Shown one piece after another: positions 1-8,364 of a stretch of 64,000 bases of DNA (position 1 is its first letter; each line of letters opens with the position of its first letter). The stretch spans positions 2,352,501 through 2,416,500 of the forward strand of contig NZ_LS483470.1 of the NCBI RefSeq assembly GCF_900478135.1. The letters are read 5' to 3'. A program made the translations under genes and the position numbers. This DNA comes from Leminorella richardii (GTDB lineage Bacteria; Pseudomonadota; Gammaproteobacteria; Enterobacterales; Enterobacteriaceae). The notes below the pieces were generated by a model that was given only the letters and a program-made list of their open reading frames with translations, was not told where the DNA came from and did no database searches.

Positions 1-465
1 ATACGCATTCAAAGAAAAACCCCCTATATAATCTTCAAAAAAATTCCTTACTAGCAATGCATTCATCAACACATAATATTTAACATGAAACTATTATCAC
101 GAAAACAATAAAAATATACCCTACATTAAAAAAACACAAAAATAACAAAGACAACGCGTATCACTAGGATAAAAACAACATTAAAAATCCCCATAAAAAA
201 CAAATAACAACCTACCACCAACGCTTAGGAATCACTAGCCATTTATACAAAAACAGGGTAACTTAAAGAATGAACTACGCCTTTACCAAACAACCCCTGC
301 ATGTACAAAGAAGTAGGTATTACTGTGCTGCGGACGTAACGATAGCCCACTGCTGATGCTGTGAGGGAATAGACAAAAAAAGCGCCGGCTTATCGCCAGC
401 GCTTCTATTGCTCTAAGTGTTTGCGCTTTCATCAAGCGCCTTTAGGGACGTTTTATAACAATATG
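1..465. other. AT-rich intergenic stretch
   Basis: No credible gene is visible. Positions 1-240 are strongly AT-rich with many A-runs; 240-370 is of mixed composition. A terminator-like hairpin lies at 380-404 and a broken outer-membrane-protein tail begins at 466. Confidence 0.5.
372..404 (-). terminator. terminator-like hairpin
   Basis: AAGCGC(c)GGC at 380-388 pairs with GCC(a)GCGCTT at 395-404, preceded on the plus strand by an A-run (374-381). Read on the minus strand this is a hairpin followed by U's. It lies just downstream of the outer-membrane-protein fragment at 466-552. Confidence 0.6.
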
Positions 466-552
466 TTAGAACTGATATTTGATACCAAGGTTAACAGACG
501 TATCGCTATTACGCTCTCGCACCGCGAGATGCAGCAATAATAAGATGAAAGT
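466..552 (-). pseudogene. C-terminal scrap of an outer membrane beta-barrel protein
   Basis: On the minus strand an open stretch of 28 codons, bounded by a stop at 553-555, ends in NSDTSVNLGIKYQF and a TAA at 466-468. The alternating hydrophobic pattern with a terminal Phe is the usual C-terminal beta-strand (BamA signal) of outer membrane barrels. No start or further barrel sequence is found upstream in this frame, so it looks like the remnant of a deleted porin or autotransporter gene. A terminator-like hairpin follows at 380-404. The family cannot be named from so short a piece. Confidence 0.4.
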
Positions 553-593
553 TTAGCGATTGCTGAATGCCATCGGCCATGGAAGAAAATAGA

Positions 594-640
594 CAAAAAA
601 ATGCACCTCTACTCGTTGAATACTCAACTTTTGAGGTGCA
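594..640 (-). terminator. glnS terminator
   Basis: TGCACCTC (602-609) pairs with GAGGTGCA (633-640), with an inner GTTGA/TCAAC stem, and a run of A's at 594-601. On the minus strand this is a stem-loop followed by eight U's, 37 bp after the glnS stop codon. Confidence 0.85.
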
Positions 641-676
641 GCTTACAGTACTTCTCAGATATTGCTTTTTTATGCC

Positions 677-2347
677 TTAGGCAGCGTTCGCCGCGCCCCA
701 GGTGTCTCTTAAGCCAACGGTTTTGTTAAAGACCAGCGCATCCGCCTTAGAGTGGCGCGCGTCCGCACAGAAATAGCCTTCACGCTCAAACTGATAAGCA
801 AACTGCGGCTTAGCCTCTTTCAGGCTCGGCTCAACAAAGCCGTGAACCACCCTCAGCGACTCAGGGTTAATCGTTGACAGGAAGTCATCTGCGGCCCCCG
901 GGTTGGCAACGCTAAACAGACGATCGTAAAGCCGAAATTCTGCCGGAACCGCATGAGCTGCAGATACCCAGTGAATAACGCCCTTAACCTTACGCCCGTC
1001 CGCCGGATCTTTACTCAGCGTGTCTGCGTCGTGGCTACAGTAAATAGTCGTAATATTGCCCTGAGCATCTTTCTCAATTCGCTCAGCTTTAATCACGTAG
1101 GCGTGTCTTAAGCGAACCTCTTTACCCAGTACCAGACGCTTATACTGCTTGTTGGCCTCTTCACGGAAGTCAGCACGGTCAATATACACTTCGTTGCTAA
1201 ACGGCACCTGACGCGCCCCCATTTCAGGTCGACTAGGATGGGCGCTAAGAGTTAACATCTCTTCATGACCCTGAGGCAGGGTTTCAATCACAACTTTTAC
1301 CGGATCCAGTACGGCCATAGCGCGAGGCGCATTCTCATTCAGGTCGTCACGAATACAGGTTTCCAGCGCCACCATTTCCACGTTGTTTTCCTGCTTGGTC
1401 ACACCGATTCGACGGCAGAACTCGCGGATGGCCGAAGCGGTATAGCCGCGACGACGAAGGCCGGAAATTGTCGGCATACGCGGGTCGTCCCATCCCTCTA
1501 CGATCTTTTCTGTCACCAGCAGGTTCAGCTTGCGCTTGGACATGATGGCATATTCCAGATTCAGGCGAGAAAACTCGTACTGGCGCGGATGACAAGGAAT
1601 AGTGATATTGTCTAGCACCCAGTCGTACAAACGGCGGTTGTCTTGAAACTCCAGCGTACACAGGGAATGAGTAATGCCTTCCAGCGCATCGGAAATGCAG
1701 TGGGTAAAGTCGTACATCGGGTAGATGCACCACTTGTTGCCGGTCTGATGATGTTCAGCAAACTTAATGCGGTAAATAACCGGATCGCGCATAACGATAA
1801 ACGACGATGCCATATCGATTTTAGCGCGCAGACAGGCAGCGCCTTCGGCGAATTCACCGCTCTTCATTTTTTCAAACAGCGCCAGGTTCTCTTCTACGCT
1901 GCGATCGCGATATGGGCTGTTTTTACCGGGCTGAGTTAGCGTGCCGCGGTACTCGCGCATCTCTTCAGCGGACAGCTCATCTACATAGGCCAGGCCTTTG
2001 TTAATCAGCTCCAGTGCGTACTGATAAAGCTGCTCAAAGTAGTCAGACGAATAGCGCACTGCGCCATCCCAGTGGAAGCCCAGCCACTCTACGTCAGTCT
2101 TGATGGACTCGACGTACTCGACGTCTTCTTTAACCGGGTTGGTATCGTCAAAGCGCAGGTTACAGCGCCCTTGATAGTCCTGTGCGATGCCAAAGTTCAG
2201 ACAAATAGACTTGGCGTGGCCAATGTGCAGATAACCGTTTGGCTCGGGCGGGAAGCGGGTTACAACGGTAGTGTGCTTACCCGATGCCAGATCTTCATCA
2301 ATAATATGGCGAATAAAGTTAGTCGGGCGGACTTCGGCCTCACTCAT
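677..2347 (-). CDS. glnS: glutamine--tRNA ligase
   Basis: Class I aminoacyl-tRNA synthetase that charges tRNA-Gln with glutamine in the cytoplasm; its substrates include the three tRNA-Gln genes at 10.4-11.1 kb. The 556 residues match the E. coli enzyme (554). The HIGH signature is at residues 41-44 inside PPEPNGYLHIGHAKS, and the KMSKS-type loop reads MSKRK near residue 270; the C-terminal half holds the anticodon-binding beta-barrels. The start is an ATG with AGAGGAAA placed 7 bases upstream. It is transcribed alone and ends in its own hairpin terminator. Nothing unusual is seen. Confidence 0.98.
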   Translation of the reverse strand: MSEAEVRPTNFIRHIIDEDLASGKHTTVVTRFPPEPNGYLHIGHAKSICLNFGIAQDYQGRCNLRFDDTNPVKEDVEYVESIKTDVEWLGFHWDGAVRYSSDYFEQLYQYALELINKGLAYVDELSAEEMREYRGTLTQPGKNSPYRDRSVEENLALFEKMKSGEFAEGAACLRAKIDMASSFIVMRDPVIYRIKFAEHHQTGNKWCIYPMYDFTHCISDALEGITHSLCTLEFQDNRRLYDWVLDNITIPCHPRQYEFSRLNLEYAIMSKRKLNLLVTEKIVEGWDDPRMPTISGLRRRGYTASAIREFCRRIGVTKQENNVEMVALETCIRDDLNENAPRAMAVLDPVKVVIETLPQGHEEMLTLSAHPSRPEMGARQVPFSNEVYIDRADFREEANKQYKRLVLGKEVRLRHAYVIKAERIEKDAQGNITTIYCSHDADTLSKDPADGRKVKGVIHWVSAAHAVPAEFRLYDRLFSVANPGAADDFLSTINPESLRVVHGFVEPSLKEAKPQFAYQFEREGYFCADARHSKADALVFNKTVGLRDTWGAANAA

Positions 2348-2529
2348 TTATAATTTTCCTCTGTGCAAAAAAGTGCAAAAGCGCTCACGGCGTATAACCG
2401 CATATCATCTAACAACGCCCCGCCGGACACAACCGTTAGTTATGCCCAGAGGTCGCTTTCCTAATAAAAATGATAAGAATAATGACGACTTGCACCATAG
2501 AAAAGAGAAGCTTCAGGATCTCTATGTAT

Positions 2530-2559
2530 AAAAAAGCGGGAAGGTTTCCCTTCCCGCTT
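2530..2559 (-). terminator. nagE terminator
   Basis: Perfect 11-bp stem AAGCGGGAAGG (2534-2544) / CCTTCCCGCTT (2549-2559) with a 4-base loop. The plus-strand A-run before it becomes a U-run after the hairpin on the minus strand, about 30 bp past the nagE stop. The remaining glnS-nagE gap (2348-2529) shows no gene. Confidence 0.85.
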
Positions 2560-2590
2560 AAGCGATGAGCCAAACTGACTGTGGGGTTAC

Positions 2591-4549
2591 TTAACCCTGA
2601 ATATCAAACAGCCTGGTTTGACCGGCCACGACGCTGCCGCCGGCAACGTCTGTCAGGCCTTTAAAGTCGTCGATGTTGCTGACCACTACCGGGCTAATGA
2701 TAGACGCTGCATTCAGCGTCAGATATTCCAAATCAAGCTCCAGCACCGGATCGCCAGCCTTCACTTCCGCACCCTCTTCAGCAAGACGCTTAAAGCCCTG
2801 ACCGCCAAGTTTCACGGTATCGATACCGATATGAACAACCACTTCTGCGCCGTCCTCAGTTTCCAGACAGAAAGCATGGTTAGTGCCGAAAATCTTCACG
2901 AGTGTACCATTTGCCGGAGCAACGACCGTCTTGTCCGTAGGACGAATGGCGATACCGTCACCGACAGCACCACTGGCAAAAGCTTCATCAGGAACGTCGC
3001 TCAGCGCGACGGTTTCACCGGTAATGGGCGAAACGAGCGTGCTAACGCGGGTCGTCTCTGCTTTTTTCGCTTCCACTTTTGTTTCAGCTGTCGCGCTTTC
3101 CTGAGCCTTGACGGCCGCCGGAGCTACAGAGCCCTTTGGCGCACTGCCGGAGGCAATCAGTTTACGCATGCTGTCGGCAATAGATTCCGCTTTCGCGCCT
3201 ACGACGATCTGAATGCTTTGCTTGTTCAGTTTCACCACGCCTGCAGCGCCAAGGTGTTTAGCCGCCGCAGAGTCAACCAGCCCAGAGTCCTTCACGGTCA
3301 GGCGCAGGCGAGTAATACAGGCGTCGATACCCGTCAGGTTGTCGCTACCGCCAATCGCGCCGATGTAGCCGTTGGCCAAACCGTCCAGACCTTCTTCCGT
3401 ATTGCTGTTTTCCGGTGAGTTCTCATCCTGAACGACGTCTTCACGGCCCGGCGTTTTCAGATTGAGTACGCGAATAATGACGGAGAACAGTACAAAGTAG
3501 ACGACAAACGCCACCACACCCATCACTAACAGCATCCAGACGTTGCTGCTGGCGGCCGGGAGTTTAAACATCAGAGCGTAGTCGATAGCCCCTGCGGAGA
3601 AGGTAAAGCCCGCATGAATACCTAATGCCGTCGCGATGTACATACTGATACCCGTCAGCACTGCGTGAACGAGATACAGCAGCGGCGCCAGGAACATAAA
3701 CATGAATTCGATAGGCTCAGTCACCCCTGTCAGGAACGCAGTCAGCGCAACAGACAGCAGCAGCCCGCCCACGGAAGAACGGCGCTCTGGCTTGGCAGCC
3801 AGATACATAGCAAACGCCGCACCCGGCAGGCCGAACATCATGATCGGGAAGAAGCCCGACATGAACATCCCTGCGGTAGCATCACCGTTATAGAAACGGT
3901 TGATATCGCCGTGGAACACTTGACCGGCCGCATTGGTAAAGTCACCAATCTGGAACCAGGCAATGGTGTTCAGCACCTGATGCAGACCGGTTGGGATCAG
4001 CAGACGGTTAACAAAACCGAAGATACCAGAGCCAAGCGCGCCCTGTGACACAATCCACTCACCGCCTTTCGCAATAGCTAACTGAACCGGCGGCCACACA
4101 TAGCCAAAGATCCCCGCCAAAATCAGACAGAAGAATCCAGTTGCAATGGGCACAAAGCGCTTGCCGCCAAAGAAGCTCAAAAAGTCAGGCAGCTTGATGT
4201 CGCTCCAGCGGTTATACACCATGCCGCCAATCAGGCCGGAGATAATACCCGCCAGCACGCCCATATTGATGCTCGCTTCAATCGTCACTGTTGCTTTAGT
4301 GAGGATGAAGAACCCCACAGCGCCAGCAAGTGCGGCAGAGCCCGCGTTGTCTTTAGACCAGGTTGCTGCAACGCCGATGGCGAAGATCAGCGCCAGGTTG
4401 TCGAAAATCGCCGCCCCGGCCTGTGCCATAAACGGCAGATTCAACAGATCTGGCTGGCCAAACCGCAGCAGCAGCGCTGCTACGGGCAGTACAGCGATCG
4501 GCAACTGTAGCGATCGCCCTAGCCGTTGAAAAAACCCAAGTATATTCAC
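2591..4549 (-). CDS. nagE: N-acetylglucosamine-specific PTS enzyme IICBA
   Basis: Inner membrane phosphotransferase permease that imports N-acetylglucosamine and phosphorylates it to GlcNAc-6-P, the substrate of NagA. The 652 residues (E. coli 648) hold a membrane IIC domain (about 1-370), an IIB domain with the phosphorylated cysteine in GIDACITRL (around 412), a linker rich in Ala/Lys/Glu, and a IIA domain (about 500-650) with the active histidine in VVHIGIDTV. The start is a GTG preceded by GGGGGAAGCAAG. It is divergent from nagBAC and shares a control region with a CRP site and two NagC operators, so co-regulation by NagC and glucose repression is expected. Confidence 0.97.
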   Translation of the reverse strand: MNILGFFQRLGRSLQLPIAVLPVAALLLRFGQPDLLNLPFMAQAGAAIFDNLALIFAIGVAATWSKDNAGSAALAGAVGFFILTKATVTIEASINMGVLAGIISGLIGGMVYNRWSDIKLPDFLSFFGGKRFVPIATGFFCLILAGIFGYVWPPVQLAIAKGGEWIVSQGALGSGIFGFVNRLLIPTGLHQVLNTIAWFQIGDFTNAAGQVFHGDINRFYNGDATAGMFMSGFFPIMMFGLPGAAFAMYLAAKPERRSSVGGLLLSVALTAFLTGVTEPIEFMFMFLAPLLYLVHAVLTGISMYIATALGIHAGFTFSAGAIDYALMFKLPAASSNVWMLLVMGVVAFVVYFVLFSVIIRVLNLKTPGREDVVQDENSPENSNTEEGLDGLANGYIGAIGGSDNLTGIDACITRLRLTVKDSGLVDSAAAKHLGAAGVVKLNKQSIQIVVGAKAESIADSMRKLIASGSAPKGSVAPAAVKAQESATAETKVEAKKAETTRVSTLVSPITGETVALSDVPDEAFASGAVGDGIAIRPTDKTVVAPANGTLVKIFGTNHAFCLETEDGAEVVVHIGIDTVKLGGQGFKRLAEEGAEVKAGDPVLELDLEYLTLNAASIISPVVVSNIDDFKGLTDVAGGSVVAGQTRLFDIQG

Positions 4550-4684
4550 CTTGCTTCCCCCTGCTTACCCTGAGTGAGACGTTATTTTTATGCTCAGCGT
4601 CGGTTCAACTTAATGTGTTTGTCCGCCGCTGACGAAGTTGAAATAGGTCTATTAGGTATAACCGATTTATAGTGTAAAAAATAT

Positions 4685-4700
4685 ATTTCGCATCACAAAT
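4685..4700. promoter_or_regulatory. NagC operator, nagE side
   Basis: ATTTCGCATCACAAAT is an imperfect palindrome with the ATTT-N8-AAAT shape of NagC boxes, centred near 4692. A second box is centred near 4787. The roughly 94-bp spacing equals that of the paired operators between E. coli nagE and nagB, where NagC forms a repression loop. Assignment rests on pattern and location. Confidence 0.6.
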
Positions 4701-4714
4701 TAAAAGCTTCTATT

Positions 4715-4732
4715 TTGTGATGAGAATCACTA
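4715..4732. promoter_or_regulatory. CRP-cAMP binding site
   Basis: TGTGATGAGAATCACT matches the TGTGA-N6-TCACA consensus in 9 of 10 conserved positions. It lies between the two NagC boxes in the nagE/nagB divergent region, as in E. coli, where CRP activates both directions. Confidence 0.75.
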
Positions 4733-4778
4733 AACAGCTCAATAATTATTCTAATCATCTGGCCTTGCATCGCCACTT

Positions 4779-4795
4779 ATTTTATGATTTAAAAT
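4779..4795. promoter_or_regulatory. NagC operator, nagB side
   Basis: ATTTTATGATTTAAAAT is a near-perfect AT-rich palindrome centred at 4787, about 94 bp from the nagE-side box. Together they fit the looped repression complex known for NagC. Confidence 0.6.
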
Positions 4796-4929
4796 ATCAG
4801 TTATCCACGTGAGAACGTGTGCTATCGGCACTGAGGCACTATAGTCAATGCATCAGTACGCGGCGTTCATCTTCACGTATGAGTTTCACGTATGAGTATA
4901 GACTCGTTACGTCTTTAAGAGGTTCTAAA

Positions 4930-5730
4930 ATGAGACTTATTCCATTGGAAAGCGCGCAGGATGTCGGCTTATGGTCAGCTCGCCATATTGTTAACCGCAT
5001 TAACGCCTTTAAACCGACCGCTGAACGCCCCTTTGTCCTCGGCCTTCCCACTGGCAGTACGCCGCTAAAAACCTATGTTCGACTTATCGAACTCTACAAA
5101 GCGGGTGAAGTCAGCTTCAAACACGTTGTGACGTTTAATATGGATGAATACGTCGGGCTGGAGGAAACGCATCCTCAAAGCTACCACACCTTTATGTATG
5201 AAAACTTTTTCAGCCATATCGATATCCAGCCAGAAAATATCAACCTGCTTGACGGCTGTGCTGAAGACGTTCAGGCCGAATGCCAGCGCTATGAAGATAA
5301 AATCAAATCCTACGGCAAGATAAACCTGTTTATGGGCGGCGTCGGCAATGACGGTCATATTGCCTTCAACGAGCCGGCGTCCTCCCTCTCTTCACGCACT
5401 CGGATTAAAACCCTCACGGAAGACACTCGTATCGCCAACTCGCGCTTTTTTGATAACGATATCAACAAAGTGCCTAAGTATGCGCTGACGATCGGTGTTG
5501 GCACATTGCTGGATTCAGAAGAGATCATGATTTTGGTGACTGGCCCTAACAAGGCGCTAGCGCTAGAAGCGGCTGTTGAAGGCTGCGTCAATCACCTGTG
5601 GACGGTTTCAGCACTGCAGCTTCATCCCAAGTCCATTCTGGTTTGTGACGAACCAGCCACCATGGAGCTGAAAATGAAAACCGTGAAGTACTTCCGCGAA
5701 CTGGAAGCAGAAAACATTAAGAAGCTATAG
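4930..5730 (+). CDS. nagB: glucosamine-6-phosphate deaminase
   Basis: Converts glucosamine-6-phosphate to fructose-6-phosphate and ammonia, the last step of amino sugar breakdown in the cytoplasm. I chose the ATG at 4930, giving 266 residues, exactly the E. coli length, although the frame stays open to 4819. With this start the known catalytic residues fall at their usual numbers: Asp72 in FNMDEY, and Asp141, His143 and Glu148 in GVGNDGHIAFNEP. First gene of nagBAC; 17 bp separate it from nagA. Expected to be repressed by NagC and relieved by GlcNAc-6-P. Confidence 0.97.
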   Translation: MRLIPLESAQDVGLWSARHIVNRINAFKPTAERPFVLGLPTGSTPLKTYVRLIELYKAGEVSFKHVVTFNMDEYVGLEETHPQSYHTFMYENFFSHIDIQPENINLLDGCAEDVQAECQRYEDKIKSYGKINLFMGGVGNDGHIAFNEPASSLSSRTRIKTLTEDTRIANSRFFDNDINKVPKYALTIGVGTLLDSEEIMILVTGPNKALALEAAVEGCVNHLWTVSALQLHPKSILVCDEPATMELKMKTVKYFRELEAENIKKL

Positions 5731-5750
5731 CCTGTTGTAGGGGGTTTATG

Positions 5751-6899
5751 ATGTACGCACTCGCTCATGGTCGGATCTATACCGGTCACGATATTCTTGA
5801 CGGCTACGCTGTGGTCGTAGACGACGGTCTTATCCAGCAGGTTTGCCCTATTGACACCCTTCCTGCCGGCATTGAAACCATTGACCTTCAGGGCGCCACG
5901 CTGTCTCCAGGGTTTATTGACCTTCAGCTCAACGGCTGCGGCGGTGTGCAGTTTAATGACTCGCTGGAAAATATCTCTGAGAAAACGTTAGAGATCATGC
6001 AGGCCGCTAACGAGAAATCCGGCTGTACCAGCTATCTTCCCACGCTGATTACCTGCAGCGATGAGTACATGAAGCACGCGGTTGGCGTCATGCGCCGCTA
6101 CCTTGCAGGCAGTCACAATCAGGCTTTAGGGCTTCATCTGGAAGGGCCCTATATTAACGTCGTCAAGAAGGGGACACACAATCCTGACTTTATCCGTAAG
6201 CCGAACGACGCCATGATTGACTACCTGTGCGATAACGCTGATGTTATTGCAAAAATCACGCTGGCACCCGAACAGGTTGACGGTAGCGTTATTCGTAAAC
6301 TGGTTGCTTCCGGTATCACGGTGTCCGCCGGGCATTCTAACGCCAGCTATGAGCAGGCTCGAGCGGGTTTCGCTGCCGGTATAGGCTTCGCAACTCACCT
6401 GTACAACGCTATGCCCTATCTGACAGGGCGTGAACCCGGCCTTATTGGCGCTATTTTCGATACGCCAGAAGCCTATACTGGCGTTATTGCTGACGGCTAT
6501 CACGTGGCCTGGCCCAGCATTCGCAACGCGAAAAAGCTAAAGGGCGAACGCCTAGTGCTGGTGACGGATGCCACTGCCGCCGCGGGCGCGGATATCGACC
6601 ACTTTATTTTTGCGGGTAAACCCGTATATTATCGCGATGGTAAATGCGTTGACGCAAACGGCACGCTGAGCGGCTCTGCTCTCACCATGATCGACGCTGT
6701 CGCCAACAGCGTTCGGCACGTGGGGATCGCTCTTGACGAAGCGCTTCGTATGGCAACGCTCTACCCCGCACGCGCTATCGGCGCGGACGGTCGACTAGGC
6801 AGCATTGAAGCCGGCAAAGTCGCCAACCTCACCGCGTTTACTCACGACTTCAAAATCATGCATACCTGGGTTAACGGCAAACTCAGCGGGCAAAAATAA
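5751..6899 (+). CDS. nagA: N-acetylglucosamine-6-phosphate deacetylase
   Basis: Removes acetate from GlcNAc-6-P to give glucosamine-6-P for NagB; in E. coli it also sets the level of the inducer that NagC senses. Two ATGs stand side by side at 5748 and 5751; the second lies 6 bases after the G-run and gives the 382-residue length and MYAL start of the E. coli protein. Amidohydrolase metal and catalytic motifs are present: HLEGPYI (Glu near 131), AGHSNASY, THLYNAMP and TDATAAAG (catalytic Asp near 273). Middle gene of the operon. Confidence 0.97.
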   Translation: MYALAHGRIYTGHDILDGYAVVVDDGLIQQVCPIDTLPAGIETIDLQGATLSPGFIDLQLNGCGGVQFNDSLENISEKTLEIMQAANEKSGCTSYLPTLITCSDEYMKHAVGVMRRYLAGSHNQALGLHLEGPYINVVKKGTHNPDFIRKPNDAMIDYLCDNADVIAKITLAPEQVDGSVIRKLVASGITVSAGHSNASYEQARAGFAAGIGFATHLYNAMPYLTGREPGLIGAIFDTPEAYTGVIADGYHVAWPSIRNAKKLKGERLVLVTDATAAAGADIDHFIFAGKPVYYRDGKCVDANGTLSGSALTMIDAVANSVRHVGIALDEALRMATLYPARAIGADGRLGSIEAGKVANLTAFTHDFKIMHTWVNGKLSGQK

Positions 6900-6918
6900 A
6901 ATAGCAGCAGAGGTAACG

Positions 6919-8142
6919 ATGACGACGGACGGCCAAATTGGCAATATCGATCTGGTAAAACAGCTAAATGGCGCCGTCGTTTATCGGCTTATCGATCAGC
7001 AGGGCCCTATTTCACGTATTCAAATTGCTGAACTCAGCCAGCTCGCACCTGCCAGCATTACTAAAATTACCCGCCAGCTGTTAGAGCGAGGCCTGATAAA
7101 AGAGGTTGAACAGCAGGCTTCTACCGGCGGGCGGCGAGCCGTCTCTATCGTTTCTGAATACCGCCATTTTCACAGCATCGCTGTACGCCTTGGAAGAAAT
7201 AACGCCACGGTCGCGCTTTACAATCTCGGCGGCAAAGCGCTGGCTGAAGAGCATTACACCCTGCCAGAACGCACTCAAAGCGAGCTGGAAACCAGTCTGA
7301 TAGAAGCCATCTCCCGCTTTATTGACGCCTACAGCAGTAAAATACGCGAGCTTATCGCCATTGCCGTTTCGCTTCCTGGGTTGGTCGATCCGGAAAGCGG
7401 TGTGGTCAAATACATGCCGCACATTTCAGTCGCCAACTGGTCTTTAGGGCAGGTTCTGAAAGAGCGGTTTAACGTCAGCTGTTTTATCGGACACGATATC
7501 CGCAGCCTGGCGCTGGCGGAGCACTATTTTGGTGCTACCAAGGACTGCGAAGACTCTATGCTAGTGAGGATCCACCGAGGAACGGGCGCTGGCTTTATTA
7601 TTAACGGCCAAATTTTTCTCGGCAAAAACCGCAACGTAGGCGAACTGGGGCACATACAGATAGACCCGCTCGGCGAGCGCTGCTACTGCGGCAACTTCGG
7701 CTGCCTAGAAACCGTCGCGACCAATTCGGCCATTGAGCAGCGGGTTCGTCGGCTGCTCAATCAGGGCTATGCCAGCAGATTAACGCCGAATGACTGCACA
7801 ATTTCCTCAATTTGCAAAGCTGCCAACAAAGGTGATGAGCTGGCTATCAACGTTATTGACGACGTGGGTCGACAGCTGGGTAAAGTTATTTCTCAGGCGG
7901 TTAACCTGTTTAATCCACAAAAAGTGGTTATTGCGGGTGACATTATTGAAGCGCAGAAAGTGCTGGTTAACGCCATTCAGCGCTGCATTGACCATCAGGT
8001 GCTGCCTAACTTTCGACAGAATCTTCCCGTCGTGACGACTCTTCTCGATCATCGTTCAGCTATTGGATCTTTCGCGCTGGTTAAGCGCGCCATGCTCAAC
8101 GGCTCTCTGCTTCAGCAGCTTTTAGGCGACAGCGCCGACTAA
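6919..8142 (+). CDS. nagC: amino sugar regulator NagC (ROK family)
   Basis: Repressor of the nag genes that releases DNA on binding GlcNAc-6-P. The ATG at 6919, preceded by AGAGG, gives 407 residues (E. coli 406) and the family start MTTDGQIGNIDLVKQLNG; the longer open frame from 6805 overlaps nagA and is not expected to be used. Residues 1-80 hold the winged helix-turn-helix (ISRIQIAELSQLAPASITK), followed by the ROK sugar-kinase-like fold with the zinc motif CYCGNFGCLE. Last gene of nagBAC; nagD, which follows in E. coli, is missing. Confidence 0.96.
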   Translation: MTTDGQIGNIDLVKQLNGAVVYRLIDQQGPISRIQIAELSQLAPASITKITRQLLERGLIKEVEQQASTGGRRAVSIVSEYRHFHSIAVRLGRNNATVALYNLGGKALAEEHYTLPERTQSELETSLIEAISRFIDAYSSKIRELIAIAVSLPGLVDPESGVVKYMPHISVANWSLGQVLKERFNVSCFIGHDIRSLALAEHYFGATKDCEDSMLVRIHRGTGAGFIINGQIFLGKNRNVGELGHIQIDPLGERCYCGNFGCLETVATNSAIEQRVRRLLNQGYASRLTPNDCTISSICKAANKGDELAINVIDDVGRQLGKVISQAVNLFNPQKVVIAGDIIEAQKVLVNAIQRCIDHQVLPNFRQNLPVVTTLLDHRSAIGSFALVKRAMLNGSLLQQLLGDSAD

Positions 8143-8364
8143 CCTTCCCCTTTCGCCAGCGCACCGCGCTGGCGCACTGAGTCTGATCTTTCACTGTTCT
8201 GTGCACTGCTACTGTGCAAAACGCACTATGCTTACTTTAACGATTTCCGTTTTTCCCACACGGCCAGCCCGTGCTGCATATTTGGCTTAGTTCTTGCTTA
8301 TTTTTACCTGTTCCTATTTAAGGTGACGCAGAGTGAATGCACGACAACAGAATAAGGAGAAGAT
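8143..8364. other. nagC-asnB intergenic region
   Basis: No gene is seen. A 9-bp perfect hairpin CGCCAGCGC/GCGCTGGCG lies at 8154-8174 with no U-run after it, so it may be an mRNA 3' end or a REP-like element. The asnB promoter should lie in the rest of the gap. Confidence 0.4.

Noticed and set aside
2618..3418. 266-codon open frame antisense to nagE
   Set aside because: Lies within nagE; composition (many His, Arg, Cys) is that of a shadow frame.
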